NCBI RefSeq assembly: GCF_013373865.1
Contig: NC_050473.1
Span: forward strand, 9,249,710 to 9,313,709
Reading direction: 5' to 3'
Length of the DNA: 64,000 nt
Source of the DNA: Monomorium pharaonis
Taxonomy: Eukaryota > Arthropoda > Insecta > Hymenoptera > Formicidae
Shown here: positions 38,301 to 49,559 of the stretch, one piece after another
Layout of the letters: each line of letters begins with the position of its first letter
Position numbering within the stretch: position 1 is the first letter of the stretch
The notes under the pieces: model-generated
Databases searched by the model: none
What the model was told of the DNA's origin: nothing
The model's input: only the letters and a program-made list of their open reading frames with translations
Translations under genes and position numbers: made by a program

Positions 38301-38398
38301 GGCGAAAGCGTTAACCCCAACACTCGCCGCTGCTTTCGTCCCCTCACTTCCCATCCCTCCGGTCACGGCTGCGCTGCGAAATCTCGTAACATCGACGT

Positions 38399-38507
38399 CG
38401 AGATTTGCATAATTCGTTGCGATAATTAAGCAATCTGCATATTACGGCCAGCGCGCGCACGCGCGCGCCTCTTTCGTGGGCAAATAGTCGTGGTTCTGAA
38501 GTCGGTC
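38399..38507 (+). repeat. Duplicated intronic block, copy 2
   Basis: GAGATTTGCATAATTCGTTG, then GATAATTAAGC and TTTCGTGGGCAAATAGTCGT. An alternating CG/CA tract (38450-38468) sits in the middle. Confidence 0.65.
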
Positions 38508-39183
38508 CCCCTGCTCCGTCTTCTGCCCATGTATTCGGCTATTAGATTAGAGGGTTGTAACGAGTAATATTCACGTAACCATTCCGCACTACCACCCACG
38601 CGATTTCACCCCAACGCACGTACACGCGTTTAATGCATGACGTGAACCGCGAATCCCCCGTCAAATATCAAAAGCGGGACGGAGCTTCCCTTCGCGCGAC
38701 GTACATGGACGTGAGATATGATGAATCCTGTTAGTCTTTTGTAGTAGTTTTGATGAAAGGTGATAAGACGATACAGTCTCATATTTCATACTCGTGTCAG
38801 ATTCTCAGGAGAGCTCGTAAGAAAATAGGCAGGGTACCTAGACTTTTTTTTTACCATCAGAAATATTTGACCTCGGATGATTAATAATATATTTATATGT
38901 TTCACTGCTCGGTTCTTTCGATTTTTTTTTTCAAATTCTCTTAATGTCATGCTCGTAGAAATTTCCGTCTCTCAATGGCAGCCTCCCGTGACCGGCGATA
39001 ATGATCAACTTCTAGATTCTAAGATACTCGAACAACGTAGAGGCGACAGTTCAATGTAAATCTTCACCACGATCTTAATTGTACATCGTCTAATAATTGT
39101 CTGAGACACAAACTCCCTTAGGCGCGTCAATGCATGTCAGCGTGAGCGGCGGTCGATAGGCAATAACGCCGACAAGGACAATC

Positions 39184-39203
39184 GGGGGGGGGGGGAGGGG
39201 GGG
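39184..39203 (+). repeat. G-run (G12-A-G7)
   Basis: A homopolymer-like G tract on the plus strand, a C tract in the bru3 transcript. Capable in principle of forming a G-quadruplex in DNA; also prone to sequencing error. Confidence 0.9.
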
Positions 39204-39827
39204 TCCGGCGAGCGGCTTTGCAAAGTTTCGCCAATCAGCAGGTGGAATCCCGGACGGAACTCACTGACAATTCAATTACAACTGGGAATTCCTGGTCCGA
39301 CCCTAAGCCGAGAAAGTTCGGCGGTTTGACGGAGACCGAGGGACGCTCTTCTCTCCGGAGGGCTGCGGAGGGAAGGAGGCGAGCGGCGCTTCTCCAAGTG
39401 TTATGCAGATTTCTGTTTGGCCAGTCATTACTGGGGTGTTTGCAGGCACGACAGCCATTGCTACGGCTACCCGGTCCGATCTCCACAACCACCAGCTTAC
39501 CAGTTACTCTTCCCCTCGCTCCCCCTTCGCCGTTAACGGAAGACGGCCATCCGCTGCCCGGCCATGGCGCGCATCCCTATCCTCGATATTCATATCAGCC
39601 CCCCTTCGTCCAGTGTAGCGCTTCTATGAATATTTACCCTCCTTTCCGTTAATATCGCGTACGTGACATTTTCCGAGCGTAAATACGCGCCGGCGTCCGT
39701 GAACACGATGACTGGCGGTCATCGGCTGAAGAGGCGGATCGAAAGATAAAAAAATAAACGCGCACTCCGAGAGTGAAGGGGTCGATCGATGCTCGTTGTT
39801 GTAATATTACACGTTACGGATACTCAC

Positions 39828-39907
39828 CGGCATAGTTTGGCTACCGTGTAGAGAGTTTATTGCTGCCAGTGCTTCTTGGTGCGACGAAAGTTTCACGAAG
39901 GCACAGC
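39828..39907 (-). CDS. bru3: Bruno-3/CELF exon: C-terminal half of RRM2 with RNP1
   Basis: This 80-base exon is the first bru3 exon visible in the window. It follows TTTCAG (39908-39913) and ends before GTGAGT (39822-39827). It starts with the last two bases of a Gly codon, giving the RNP1 motif (G)CAFVKL, then SSHQEALAAINSLHGSQTMP, the last helix and strand region of RRM2. RNP1 aromatic residues contact RNA in RRMs, and this one keeps Phe in the central position. From my knowledge of vertebrate CELF genes, the matching exon is also 80 bases. The preceding exon, which should carry the RRM2 start and the IEEC-like segment, was searched for up to 64000 and not found. A (GT)n tract in the sense of the transcript lies about 220 bases upstream in the intron. 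Confidence 0.96.
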
Positions 39908-40128
39908 CTGAAACATAAAGAGGAGAGTATTATTAATTTAATGAGAAATATCATATCAAATTTTCTTTAGTTTGTATTACCACATCTCTGAAAGATCGAA
40001 AATGTCGCTTATTCTCTGTATTAGTATAACTTTAAAAGTACATTATACGTCATAAAAGTATCAGCATCTTTATTTAAGTATCGAAAAGATAAATTTTTAC
40101 TTATAAAAGACGTATTTTCTACTATTGT

Positions 40129-40157
40129 ACACACACACACACACACACGCGCACACG
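40129..40157 (-). repeat. (GT)n tract in transcript sense, 220 bases upstream of RRM2 exon
   Basis: (AC)n on the plus strand with a CGCG interruption, hence UGUGUG in bru3 pre-mRNA. CELF proteins bind such GU-rich RNA, so this is a possible intronic binding site for the gene's own product. It may equally be a neutral microsatellite. Confidence 0.85.
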
Positions 40158-43100
40158 CAAATGCGCTTATCAAAAACTGAACCTATTTTCTTCGTCAAGA
40201 TAGAAGCTATAGGGAAACAAAGGGTTAAGTAGAACTCGTAACGTCTTTCTTTTTTCGTCACGAAAATTTCGCGGCGTACTCGAAACCCGGAAAGGGGGAG
40301 AGAAAATAGTTTTATCCGTTTTATCTTCACGAGTGATCCGCGCGACGCGAAAGGGGGGGAGGTTTCCGTTTCCGCCATTGTCGAGGAGCGAGGCCGTCCG
40401 CGACGAGATGATGGAACGATTAATCGCTCGCTCTCCTACTCACCTGCCACGTGCGCTCATCGCCGGTAGTTAGATGGAGACGGCGGCGAAGACAAAGAGC
40501 TCAGGGGCTCTTTGAAAAATTGACGCGCCAGCGGAGCGCACAACGTGCACTTTAATAAAAGATGTTTACCGCGCGCGGACAACGCGGCTCGTAATCCGAG
40601 ACGACGGTGATCGCGGTTTCGTGCAATAACTATTTGTATCGTCGCGAGGGAAACGATATCCCGACAATTGTTTTCATCTCCTGCGCGCGCGTCGTATAAA
40701 CGGGATAATCCACTGGATCGTCGCGTTCGATCTGTCGAAACGGACTTGCTCGAAAATAAAGCTCTCGATGTTACCGCCGAAGAAAACTTGGAGGAGTTTC
40801 CCGCTTGTGCATTGAGGTCGCGTCATATGGCGATATCCAAACGATATTTTATGCCGATAGCAGGTGATATCGTATCGGTCCATTTGCTTGCTTTTTTTTT
40901 TTCGGGGGGGGAAAAAGCCGAGTTTTATAGCCGGCAAAATTGATTCGATCGACGCCTCGAGTTTTTCGCCACGTGAAATACTCGATCGATGAAAGTAATA
41001 ATTAAATTTAACGTAACTACGTTAAAGTCGGGGAGTCGACTGAAAACACATTGCGAGTTTGAACCGCGCAAGCGTTACTTGCGTAACGCGGTAACGCTTT
41101 TAAAAAATGAGATTAATCTTTTCGAGTAGATCGAATATCGTCCAATATACTCGCCAATTTCTGTCGAACGGGCGCCTCTTGAAAAATAAACGAAACTCGA
41201 TTGCGATATGCTTCTGGGGGATAGGACGGATCAGGGATTGAAGGGAATTAGGGCGAAAAGAGGACGCCCGTCCCCCCGTACTTGCTGAAGTACGACAAGA
41301 TAACGTACCCGCCCGTCTCTTTCCTAAGCCCTGGACCTTCCTCCGATCTCAGCAGCCCTCGTCTTCGACATCCAGTTCCGAAACCTCCCGTCCCTCGTTC
41401 GAACGATGTGACACAAGGAAGTCCGAATAAGCGAACAATTTTAGACTTCCGATCGATACCGCGTCTCAAAACTTTATGATGTATTATACAAGATAATATC
41501 GTGAATGTATGTACGTTACGTTCCGCACTCGATGTAAAGAAAAAAAAGTTACGCAGCGCGTATATTGTTTCATTCGCGCAAATCAATGATCCCCGTGAAG
41601 GAACTCCGTGCATTTTGAGGTGTGTTAGATGAAGCGGAGTAAAGAAAAGATAATCACGTACAACTGTTCTAAAACGCTAAGTAATTGGAGCACGGGAAAA
41701 AAAATGACAAAGCGGTTCTTCCCGGCTTTGTTCCCGGCAGCTCATTAAGTGGCGTTGCTTGACGGCATTATACTCCTTGCCTCTCTGGCCCATCCTGTCT
41801 GGAACACCTGGCGTCCATTGTAGCGATGATAATGTCGCCATGTCAACCTCATGCCGCTACATTAATCAGGCCTTTGAATCTCGAAAACTCGAATATTTAA
41901 CCAGGATCGAGAGACCACTGTTAATGCGTGCACGCAAACGCACACTTGCAATTCGCATAATACTAAACAGATTAATACGTAATGAATTAATTCGATCAGC
42001 AAACTCGATAATACCATTTCCCTTTTATCGCATTAATTTGCAGGATTCGAGCAGACAATTATTCGCGATCATCGTGCGCTTCGCGAGGGAATTCGAGGCG
42101 GAAAAATGGCCGAAAATTTCTGAAGAACCGATATCGGGCAAATATACAGAGAACTCCCTTGTCGGATGGAATCTTGTAGATCCTAGAGAGACGTATGCGA
42201 ACGTAAGAATTCGCAGGAGCTTTCAGAAAGCGTTCCTCCCCCGTCTTTCCCGTCCCACGGATCTCTCGAAAACGATGCGCACTTGAGATTTTTCTACAAC
42301 GTTTTTCACATCGACGGGTATGCAGGCTCGCGCGAAAATAAAGAACTCGAATTTCGCAAAATTTTACATAAATTCAAGTGAGATCGCGCGAATATACATA
42401 TACATACATGTTGAACGTATGTGGATCAATATATTATGGCAATAGCTGTGTTTTTTGACTATTTTTGCATGCATCAAAGGCATATTGCACGTTTTATAAT
42501 AAAGTAATAAACAATTCGCAGAAAATATTTAATATTAATATTTTTCATTTGGAAAATGTAAAAACTGTGCAGATTTTTATAAATTGATACATTCATGTTG
42601 TTTTGTTTCCCAAATAAACGTAAAAATTGCAGGAGAAATAAACTCAAAAGTTTCTCGTTAATAAGAGATAAATTTATATTTCAAAAAAATTTATATATAG
42701 TTATATATTTTATTGATCATTGGTCAATTATTTGAATTGTGAATAAAGATGTGTAGAAAAGATTTATATTCATAGATATCACAGGGTTTATATCGCGGAA
42801 CGATGGCAATACGTGTACAACAATAGCTACGACTAATCTGCGAGTAGACGGATTTTTTTCTGTCGACTCGAAGACTATATTTAATGCCGTCCTTTTGTGC
42901 TGCCGCGATACGAATAACGACAGTCATTTCAGTGACAAACAGTGGATATAATCAAGCGCTGGCCCTTCGTTCACGAGGGGAGAGGGGATGAGTGGGGGGT
43001 GAGTTGAGTTTCGTGGGCTTCTCCCGCACCCGCGTTTTCGTCCTGAATTCTTTTGCCTCCGATTCAACCGCCCCTCGTGCGCCATCATCGCCGGGACTTG

Positions 43101-43172
43101 GATCGCCCCCCGATCGATAGCGCCCACGAGACTTTCCACTCATATATTTGATTGCTCGGCAAACATGCCTAA

Positions 43173-43340
43173 GTTTATCCCGCAGCCATCGTCATCACGC
43201 CGAGCGACTACCACTACGACTACTACTACGACACGGGCAATGCCACGACCACTCGCGTGTACTTCGTGCACGTATTCTTCCTCGATGCCGCTCAGATGTC
43301 GTCGCGAGTTTGCTCGCTCGGGGCGTTGCGCTTAAAGTAA
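43173..43340 (+). other. Unexplained 55-codon open frame with coding-like triplets
   Basis: The frame is open from just after a TAA at 43170 to TAA at 43338 and has no ATG before codon 42. It reads PSDYHYDYYYDTGNATTTRV, then YFVHVFFLDAAQ. Most third positions are C or G, as in expressed exons of CpG-rich insects. An acceptor-like TTTATCCCGCAG ends at 43185 and a donor-like GTAATT begins at 43337, so an exon of about 43186-43336 is conceivable. NAT is a possible N-glycosylation site. I do not recognise a family; a GAC/TAC repeat could also explain it. Confidence 0.2.
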
Positions 43341-44668
43341 TTCGATCCTATTAAGGCCGCGATGTAATTGAACGCTACGAAGTTACCCAAGTATTCGGTC
43401 TCGATGACGGAACGGCATAAGAGCGATCGACACGCGAGCTAGAAACCCCTTTGCTGGCAAAACATCCTACTTTCCCGACAGTTTTCGACGTACAAACGCT
43501 CGTTCTAAATTCAAGCGGCTCCGCGGCGGGAATGAAATATTTATTACGCGCGTCGTGACGACGACAATGTCGAGCGGGCAAGAGACAACTTGCATTCAAT
43601 CCCCCACTTTGTAATCGCTTATTCAATTATTCTTTAACATTGTAACTGTGTCGCGCCATTAGGCTTCACTTTTGCTTTACTATAAACGATTCGTGGCCAT
43701 ATGGTACGGGTGTGTTAACTCGTTTGACGAGCTTGCCGCTCGATAGCGAGTCAAGGCGAGGTGTATAGCGCGTTTAGCGATCGATCTTCTTATACTCGTT
43801 TCCGCGAGTAAAACTTGGCGGAAGTTGTACGCTTCATTAATCAACAGTTGATAATTAAATCAAGCCGCGAACTAAGTTCGAAAAAATGCCGCGCTCTTGC
43901 GTTTGAGTTCGCCTCGGCGTTAGAGGGCCTCATTAGAGAGTAATTATTTCGCTACGCTTACGTGAAGGCGCTATACCGCCGATCGATAGATCTTTTATCC
44001 AGGCGCGTAGCCGGCACTCCGAAAGAAGCGTCAGCTCGAAAATAGAATCGTTGTGATCGATGGGGGACGAACATCTGTTACCGTTGCTGATGAAAGAGAG
44101 CGATTTGAATATAGACCCCTCGATACGCGCGCCTCGCGCGTCAATTTTTGCGACGTGATTGTAAAAGTCGCTGGCAAACATCTGTTTTTCTTAGGTTTCT
44201 TTTGATATGTAATTGCTAGGGGTGGACGCATGAGGAATTCATTACGCTATGTGTTACAAAATGTATTACAATAACGTATTTGTTAAGTACGTAATATTTT
44301 ATAAATATATTAGATATTTTAACATAAATAAATACAAGCAGACGTGAAAGCTAATATGATCATTTGCCAATTAACATTGATATGATATTCCGTATAACAC
44401 CGGAAGTTATACGATTAATACGCACAAACAAATCAAGCGCAAATACAGGATCGTTAATAATTGATATAACAATTATTTATAATAATCATGTCAAGTATGC
44501 ATCGATACACAATTGAGTTTGCATATGATAATATCTGTCAGTAATGTAAATTTTCATTTCACTCCCAAGTCGGCCTCTTCGAAAATTTCGGTATACAATG
44601 CCCACGAGAGTGACGCATCTCTCATTTTATGATTAAAAAGCGGAGTATTTTTTATTTTATCTTCGCGC

Positions 44669-44684
44669 AAACACACACACACAT

Positions 44685-44771
<87 letters not shown>
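44669..44771 (+). repeat. (AC)n followed by long (AG)n microsatellite
   Basis: Short AC run, then about 41 nearly uninterrupted AG units from 44689, among the longest pure microsatellites in the window. Confidence 0.97.
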
Positions 44772-44773
<2 letters not shown>

Positions 44774-47002
44774 TCCGGTCAAACCGGATAGATTCGTGTC
44801 ACGGGGATGAAAGAATATGTATGTACATTTCCGGCTACACGCAGCTACTGGGTGGAGTTTCGACTATTTTGCTAATGGCATGAAGTGTTGAAATAAGGGA
44901 CTTGCTAAAAAAAATTATTAACGACTTTGCGAAATGTTAGGGTGCGACCAGGCAGTATAGGTCAAATGGGATTTGATATCGAACGTGAGCCCGTAGCGTG
45001 AAACTCTGACGTTACTACTTCGTGACACATTTGAACCATTCTGTTTGCGCTTCGCACTTAATGAAATTTACATCTTTTTAGACGGGTGCAAATTAACTAA
45101 CTATTCATTTTCATTTTGGATACGTTAGATATTCTATATCGATATAGAAGTCACATGTACGTACATTGTTAGCAACATTTTATTCATTCGTTTCGAAATA
45201 GAAACAAATGTTATGTCATATCTGTTTTATTACTTTCGTTTGTAGTCTGGGAATAAATTATCGTTGCATGAAAGTTTTCACGTTTCATGAAGCGAACAGT
45301 CTGGCGACTATTGCCTGTATCGATTAGGGATCGAATACGAAAATACGAATGCCACCGACAAGTTCATTTCATTAACAAAGCTATTAAATTCCGTGGAAAT
45401 AGAGCACAAATTTTACATGGTAATTGCTACGGCTGCAGGTTTCACAAAGTGTTTGGTCGGCTAGGTCTATTGGGTCCTAGATACAAGCTGAGTGAAACAA
45501 GCGCGCCGTAGTCGGGAGTCGGAACGAAAAAGGGGTGAGCATTAAAAACGCTGACAAAGTTACTAAACTCTCGTGTATGTCGGCCCTTTTTATATTTGCG
45601 AAATGGGATACCGAGGTTGCGCAGGGACGAAACGAACCAGAAGAACAAGAGGACCGCCACAGGCACAGGGAAAGTAGCAAAACTTTCAGACAAGCAGAAA
45701 AATTCGACAGATCATGTAAAAATATATTTCCCGAATTCCAAAAGAAAATGACGAAGAGAAATTTAAACGATTCCCTTGCAGTGTATGAAATTGAAGTTTA
45801 ATCAACATTACTTGCAAAATGATTCTAGCAAGATTTGTATTTTTAATCATTCGTACATTCGAGTAAAAACATTTACTGATTAATCATACAATTTTTTAGT
45901 TAATTTTTCTGGAAAAAAAAAACTTTATTTCAAATGTCGAGAGTTACGAATAAAAATACAATCCTTATATACCGTCCCTTTTTAAATGGTGAAAAAAAAA
46001 AACAAACTACAATACGATATTATTAACGGAACTTTATTGGACGGACGCTATTGCGGTGGCTGACATTTTATTCGGTCGTGCCATTTCATTCCTAACTCAA
46101 TTTTTCGATGGTGTGTTTCACACGACACCTTCCCGTACGAGGTTCTGTAAATACTGCACCGAATCACGATGTAGGATATATCCGGGACGGACGTATCCGA
46201 GGAGAAAAAAATAAGACTCGGCATGGGGAGGGATAGCGGCGGAACGTGGGGAGAAATGTGTATTACGAGCTGGGACAGCAAGTGTAATGTGAGGACACGT
46301 AATGCCATTATAATGCGGACACGGCCGCGTTCCCGGAGGGATGCACGGAGGGCGTGCAGAGAAAGAAGGCGGAAGACAAAGAGACACGGGCACGTACACG
46401 AACCGTTACCGGGCGTGACACACCCGGAAAGCGCCAGTGCCACCGGTGTTATTACGGGAAGATAAATTTTCGACCGGAAGGTCCCTCGTCCTACATTCGA
46501 GGAATGTCGCGACTCAGTCAGCCGAGCCGCGCATAAAATTAGTTGTCTCTCTTTTAATGGGAATCCAAGGGGGAAAAAACAAGTATCCTTAATTGTTAAA
46601 TTTAAGGCACGCTACACGATATTTGAATTATTTTCTCAATTATCCTCTCCGTACACGTTTTCTTTTATTCGACGAAGGATCATTATCTGTAATGATCATT
46701 ATACATAACAATAACGAGATACATGGAAATTCTAGCCAAGATTACCCTACAATTAATTGTAACGATATTGTCCAACAAAGTTTGATTTTACGATTTAAAC
46801 TTGTATTACTCTTTTCCTGTGCTAATATCTTGTAACTTTAAAAATAGTTTCTAAAAATAGTTTTGATAATATATAGCATAAATAGCCTACAAAAGAATTT
46901 CGTATTCAATTTAGTTTTATCTATGTATAAAGTACAAAGTAGTATAGAGTTTAACTCTTTGGTCAAAGTTTACCAAAGTTTCCATCGTTACAAAGCTTTG
47001 TA

Positions 47003-47114
<112 letters not shown>

Positions 47115-47137
47115 TTATTCTTTATATATATAAAAGA

Positions 47138-47166
47138 GAAAGCTAAATAAACTTCAATCAATCAAT
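47138..47166 (+). repeat. Left 29-bp direct repeat bracketing the minisatellite
   Basis: GAAAGCTAAATAAACTTCAA followed by TCAATCAAT. It matches 47703-47731 at 28 of 29 positions. The AATAAA-like core with a (TCAA)n tail is like the 3' end of some insect non-LTR retrotransposons. Confidence 0.85.
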
Positions 47167-47655
47167 CCCCGTCTCTCCCCATCTCTCCCGGTCTCTCCCT
47201 GTCTCTCCCCGTCTCTCCCGGTCTCTCCTGGTTTCTCCCCGTCTCTCCCGGTCTCTCCCCGTCGCTCCTCATCTCTCCCGGTCTCTTCCGGTCTCTCCCG
47301 GTCTTTCCCCGTCTCTCCCCGTCTTTACCCGTCTCTCCCGGTCTCTCCCGGTCTTTCCCCGTCTCTCCCCGTCTTTACCCGTCTCTCCCGGTCTCTCCCC
47401 GTCTCTCCCCGTCTCTTCCGTCTCGCCCGGTCTCTCCCCGTCTCTCCCCATCTCTCCCTGTCTCTCCCGGTCTGTCCCCGTCTCTCCCGGTCTCTCCCCG
47501 TCTCTCCCCGTCTTTACCCGTCTCTCCCGGTCTCTCCCCGTCTCTCCACGTCTCTCCCGTCTCTCCCCGTCTCTCCCGGTCTCTCCCCGTCTTTCCCCGT
47601 CTCTCCCTGTCTCTACCGGTCTCTCCCCGTCTCTCCCGGTCTCTCCTGGTCTCTA
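47167..47655 (+). repeat. 10-bp pyrimidine minisatellite, about 49 copies
   Basis: Tandem array of CCGGTCTCTC variants (CCCGTCTCTC, CCCATCTCTC, CCTGTCTCTC, CCCGTCTTTA). The phase is nearly constant, with one or two single-base slips (e.g. near 47418 and 47560). One strand is almost all C and T. Because 10 is not a multiple of 3, every frame becomes a 10-residue repeat, which explains the RDGERRGET-type open frames on the minus strand; these are not proteins. Confidence 0.95.
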
Positions 47656-47702
47656 CTGATAGATATGGGAGAAACGCAATTGAATAAATTGCAAGTAGCA
47701 TA

Positions 47703-47731
47703 GAAAGCTAAATAAAATTCAATCAATCAAT
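47703..47731 (+). repeat. Right 29-bp direct repeat bracketing the minisatellite
   Basis: GAAAGCTAAATAAAATTCAA followed by TCAATCAAT, one mismatch from the left copy. The preceding 45 bases are unique and contain TTGAATAAATTGC. Confidence 0.85.
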
Positions 47732-48969
47732 ATATATATATATTATACATGCGTTTTAATTTGTCAAATTGTATTTTAATTCCTTTTGTTTCTTCATTTT
47801 TGTACAAATAAATTATATAAATAGAATCCAATATTCTTTTGAACTCTGATACAAGTTACAGACCGTCTAAAGTGTGTTGGAGAGACATTTAAAACTTGAC
47901 TGAAATATGTTTCAATATTTTAAGAAATATATGTATGAAAGACATACCTGCGGGTACTCCGAATTTAGAAATGTGTCCTGTTTCACATTCGATAATATCA
48001 CTTGATACTATTTCTCTCTCGTGGTACACAAATAATTCTTATCTACTGTTTCGTCGTTATAATTTCAGCAATGTCGAACCTGCCTTGTATTGTTCACATT
48101 CACGGGCAGTTCTTTATTTCCTGAACGATATATTCGTACCTTGATACACATTCGCCGAAGCACTTCTTACCCTTCCAAATCACCATTTGTTTCATTGTCA
48201 GTTACATCGAATCGAATAACAGACAATCGCCTAGGCGCTCTATTAATCCACGCAATCTTTAAAAAATAAACACAAGAATTATTTTCCTACTTTTAACCAG
48301 GATTGTGCAGTTTCAAGATCACGTTACAAGATTTACATAAACATGTATTGATACAAATCTTTTTCATATTGACATTCATAAGCAAACAATGTAAATTTTT
48401 TATAAGTTAGATAACAGAAAAATTGAACAGAAAAAAGTAATTCAGTTATAAAATTGTCAATATATATGATTTTAATATTTCGACAGAGAAATATATAATA
48501 TTCAAAATTAAAAAAAGAATATAATCTTTATTTAATCTAAATTCATTTGTAATGTATAAATCATTTATACTTAAAAATAAATGTAAAATAAACAATTAAT
48601 TCTGTTTTCAACTTTTGTTTTATAGAATGAATATAAATATAGATTCTAAAAAATTATAATCATGGTTATAAGTTTTAATTATGAGAATCGAGTTCCTATT
48701 TCATACCTTAAAATGGTAATTATTGAAAGTTTTTATTTCGAGGTTAGAAGAAGGCTTTCGGCAAAATTACACCGACTCTATTGTAATAAATAGATTCAAA
48801 AAGAGGTCTATTTGAATATTCCAAGTATCAGGCGTAAATGATCTAATCGAGATCAAAAGTAGGAGTAAAATTTTTCACTCGATATCACACGAGAAATACA
48901 CGAAAATCGAGGGCGAATGAAGTTAGTAACATCTTAGTGCTCGTTTGTGACTGTGACACCGATACAATT

Positions 48970-49097
48970 GGTCTGTTCTTTTTCGGTGCACTGCTGCACT
49001 AGTGCAGTAAGTTAGAATGAAAAAAAATAAATTTATCTTACTTTAACTTGTTGCACTAGTGTAGCAGTGCAGCCAGTGCAGCTAAAAAGAACAGGCC
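48970..49097. mobile_element. Small palindromic element (MITE-like), 128 bp
   Basis: Ends are GGTCTGTTCTTTTT and the complement of GGCCTGTTCTTTTT. The arms continue with GCACTGCTGCACTAGTGCA versus GCACTGCTACACTAGTGCA and meet around an A-rich centre near 49030. No transposase; I see no clear target-site duplication. It fits a non-autonomous DNA transposon; a simple fold-back repeat is the alternative. Confidence 0.7.
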
Positions 49098-49559
49098 TAT
49101 CTATTCGGCATTTTAAAAAGCGTGACTTGGAAGAACTGATAGTAAATTCGTCCCCGTTAGTCCAGCGAAATTATATTTTTTTAGGGAAAAAATTGGTAAC
49201 TCACATTTGACTCTGCGTAAAGCACAATTAATGTGCGTAGATTAAGATAAGCACGAGTTAATTTTTAAGAAAGTTATAAACAATTAATTTAAGAAACGGC
49301 AATTTTTCATGATTTTTTCCACTTCACAACCAAACTAATCAACCGATATTAATGATCCAAATTTATTATTGTGGATCTACTTAATAGCTATAACTTTTAT
49401 TTAAAACTTTTTTGCATTTCGTTTTTAGGTTACGAGGCGCAAGCAAAAAACTACTTTTTCCTCGCTTCAATCCGTAATTTTGCAATGACCCCCAGTTTTT
49501 TGCGAGTGGCAAACGTACCTGTCTTAATTATCAATTTTTTCCCCTAAAAAAGTCTGATT

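Larger units (their letters stand above)
27672..39827 (-). other. bru3: bru3 12-kb intron with GC-rich core and duplicated blocks
   Basis: This 12,156-base intron joins the RRM2 end exon to the 80-base exon. It is AT-rich at 27.7-29.1 kb and 33.2-34.4 kb and GC/CpG-rich at 29.15-32.4 kb and 38.1-39.7 kb. It contains a (CCG)n run (32381-32403), CG-alternating tracts (34963-34979 and 38450-38468), a triplicated 70-90-base block (35.9-36.65 kb), a duplicated roughly 110-base block (38.19 and 38.40 kb) and a G12-A-G7 run (39184-39203). The 200-codon plus frame at 30414-31016 has no recognisable domain. No further bru3 exon is expected from family structure. Confidence 0.85.
12911..39907 (-). other. 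bru3: bru3/CELF gene, 3' two-thirds (eight coding exons; 5' part outside window)
   Basis: This is the span of the recognised exons of a CELF (CUGBP/Elav-like, Bruno) RNA-binding protein. The family has RRM1 and RRM2 close together, a long divergent linker, then RRM3 at the C terminus, and regulates splicing, translation and stability of mRNAs with GU-rich elements. The joined exons give 311 complete codons plus two bases of a split codon, then TAA. The residues TDKERQIRRMQQMAG after RRM2 and the C-terminal RLKVQLKRPKDASRPY place it in the CELF3/4/5/6 branch, called bru3 in Drosophila, rather than the CELF1/2 (bru1/bru2) branch. Intron lengths, 5' to 3', are 12,156, 551, 2,542, 797, 3,556, 4,763 and 1,694 bp. 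RRM1 and the start of RRM2 are missing here and should lie past position 64000. Confidence 0.95.

Noticed and set aside
38055..38366. Minus-strand frame with protein-like TPTFDPELFDPEEIRKARC
   Set aside because: It lies in a duplicated intronic block whose second copy does not keep the frame or the residues.
41759..42286. 175-codon plus-strand open frame
   Set aside because: No family signature, no good start context, mixed composition; likely chance.
43100..43340. Minus-strand frame with IEEEYVHEV opposite the tyrosine-rich frame
   Set aside because: Considered as RRM2 IEEC; the context (Val run, no LRG motif) does not fit.
47167..47655. CRISPR-like regular array
   Set aside because: The units are contiguous 10-mers with no spacers, and the DNA is eukaryotic.
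47269..47701. Repetitive RDGERRGET-type protein on the minus strand
   Set aside because: Produced by the 10-bp minisatellite read in frame; all three frames give the same kind of repeat.
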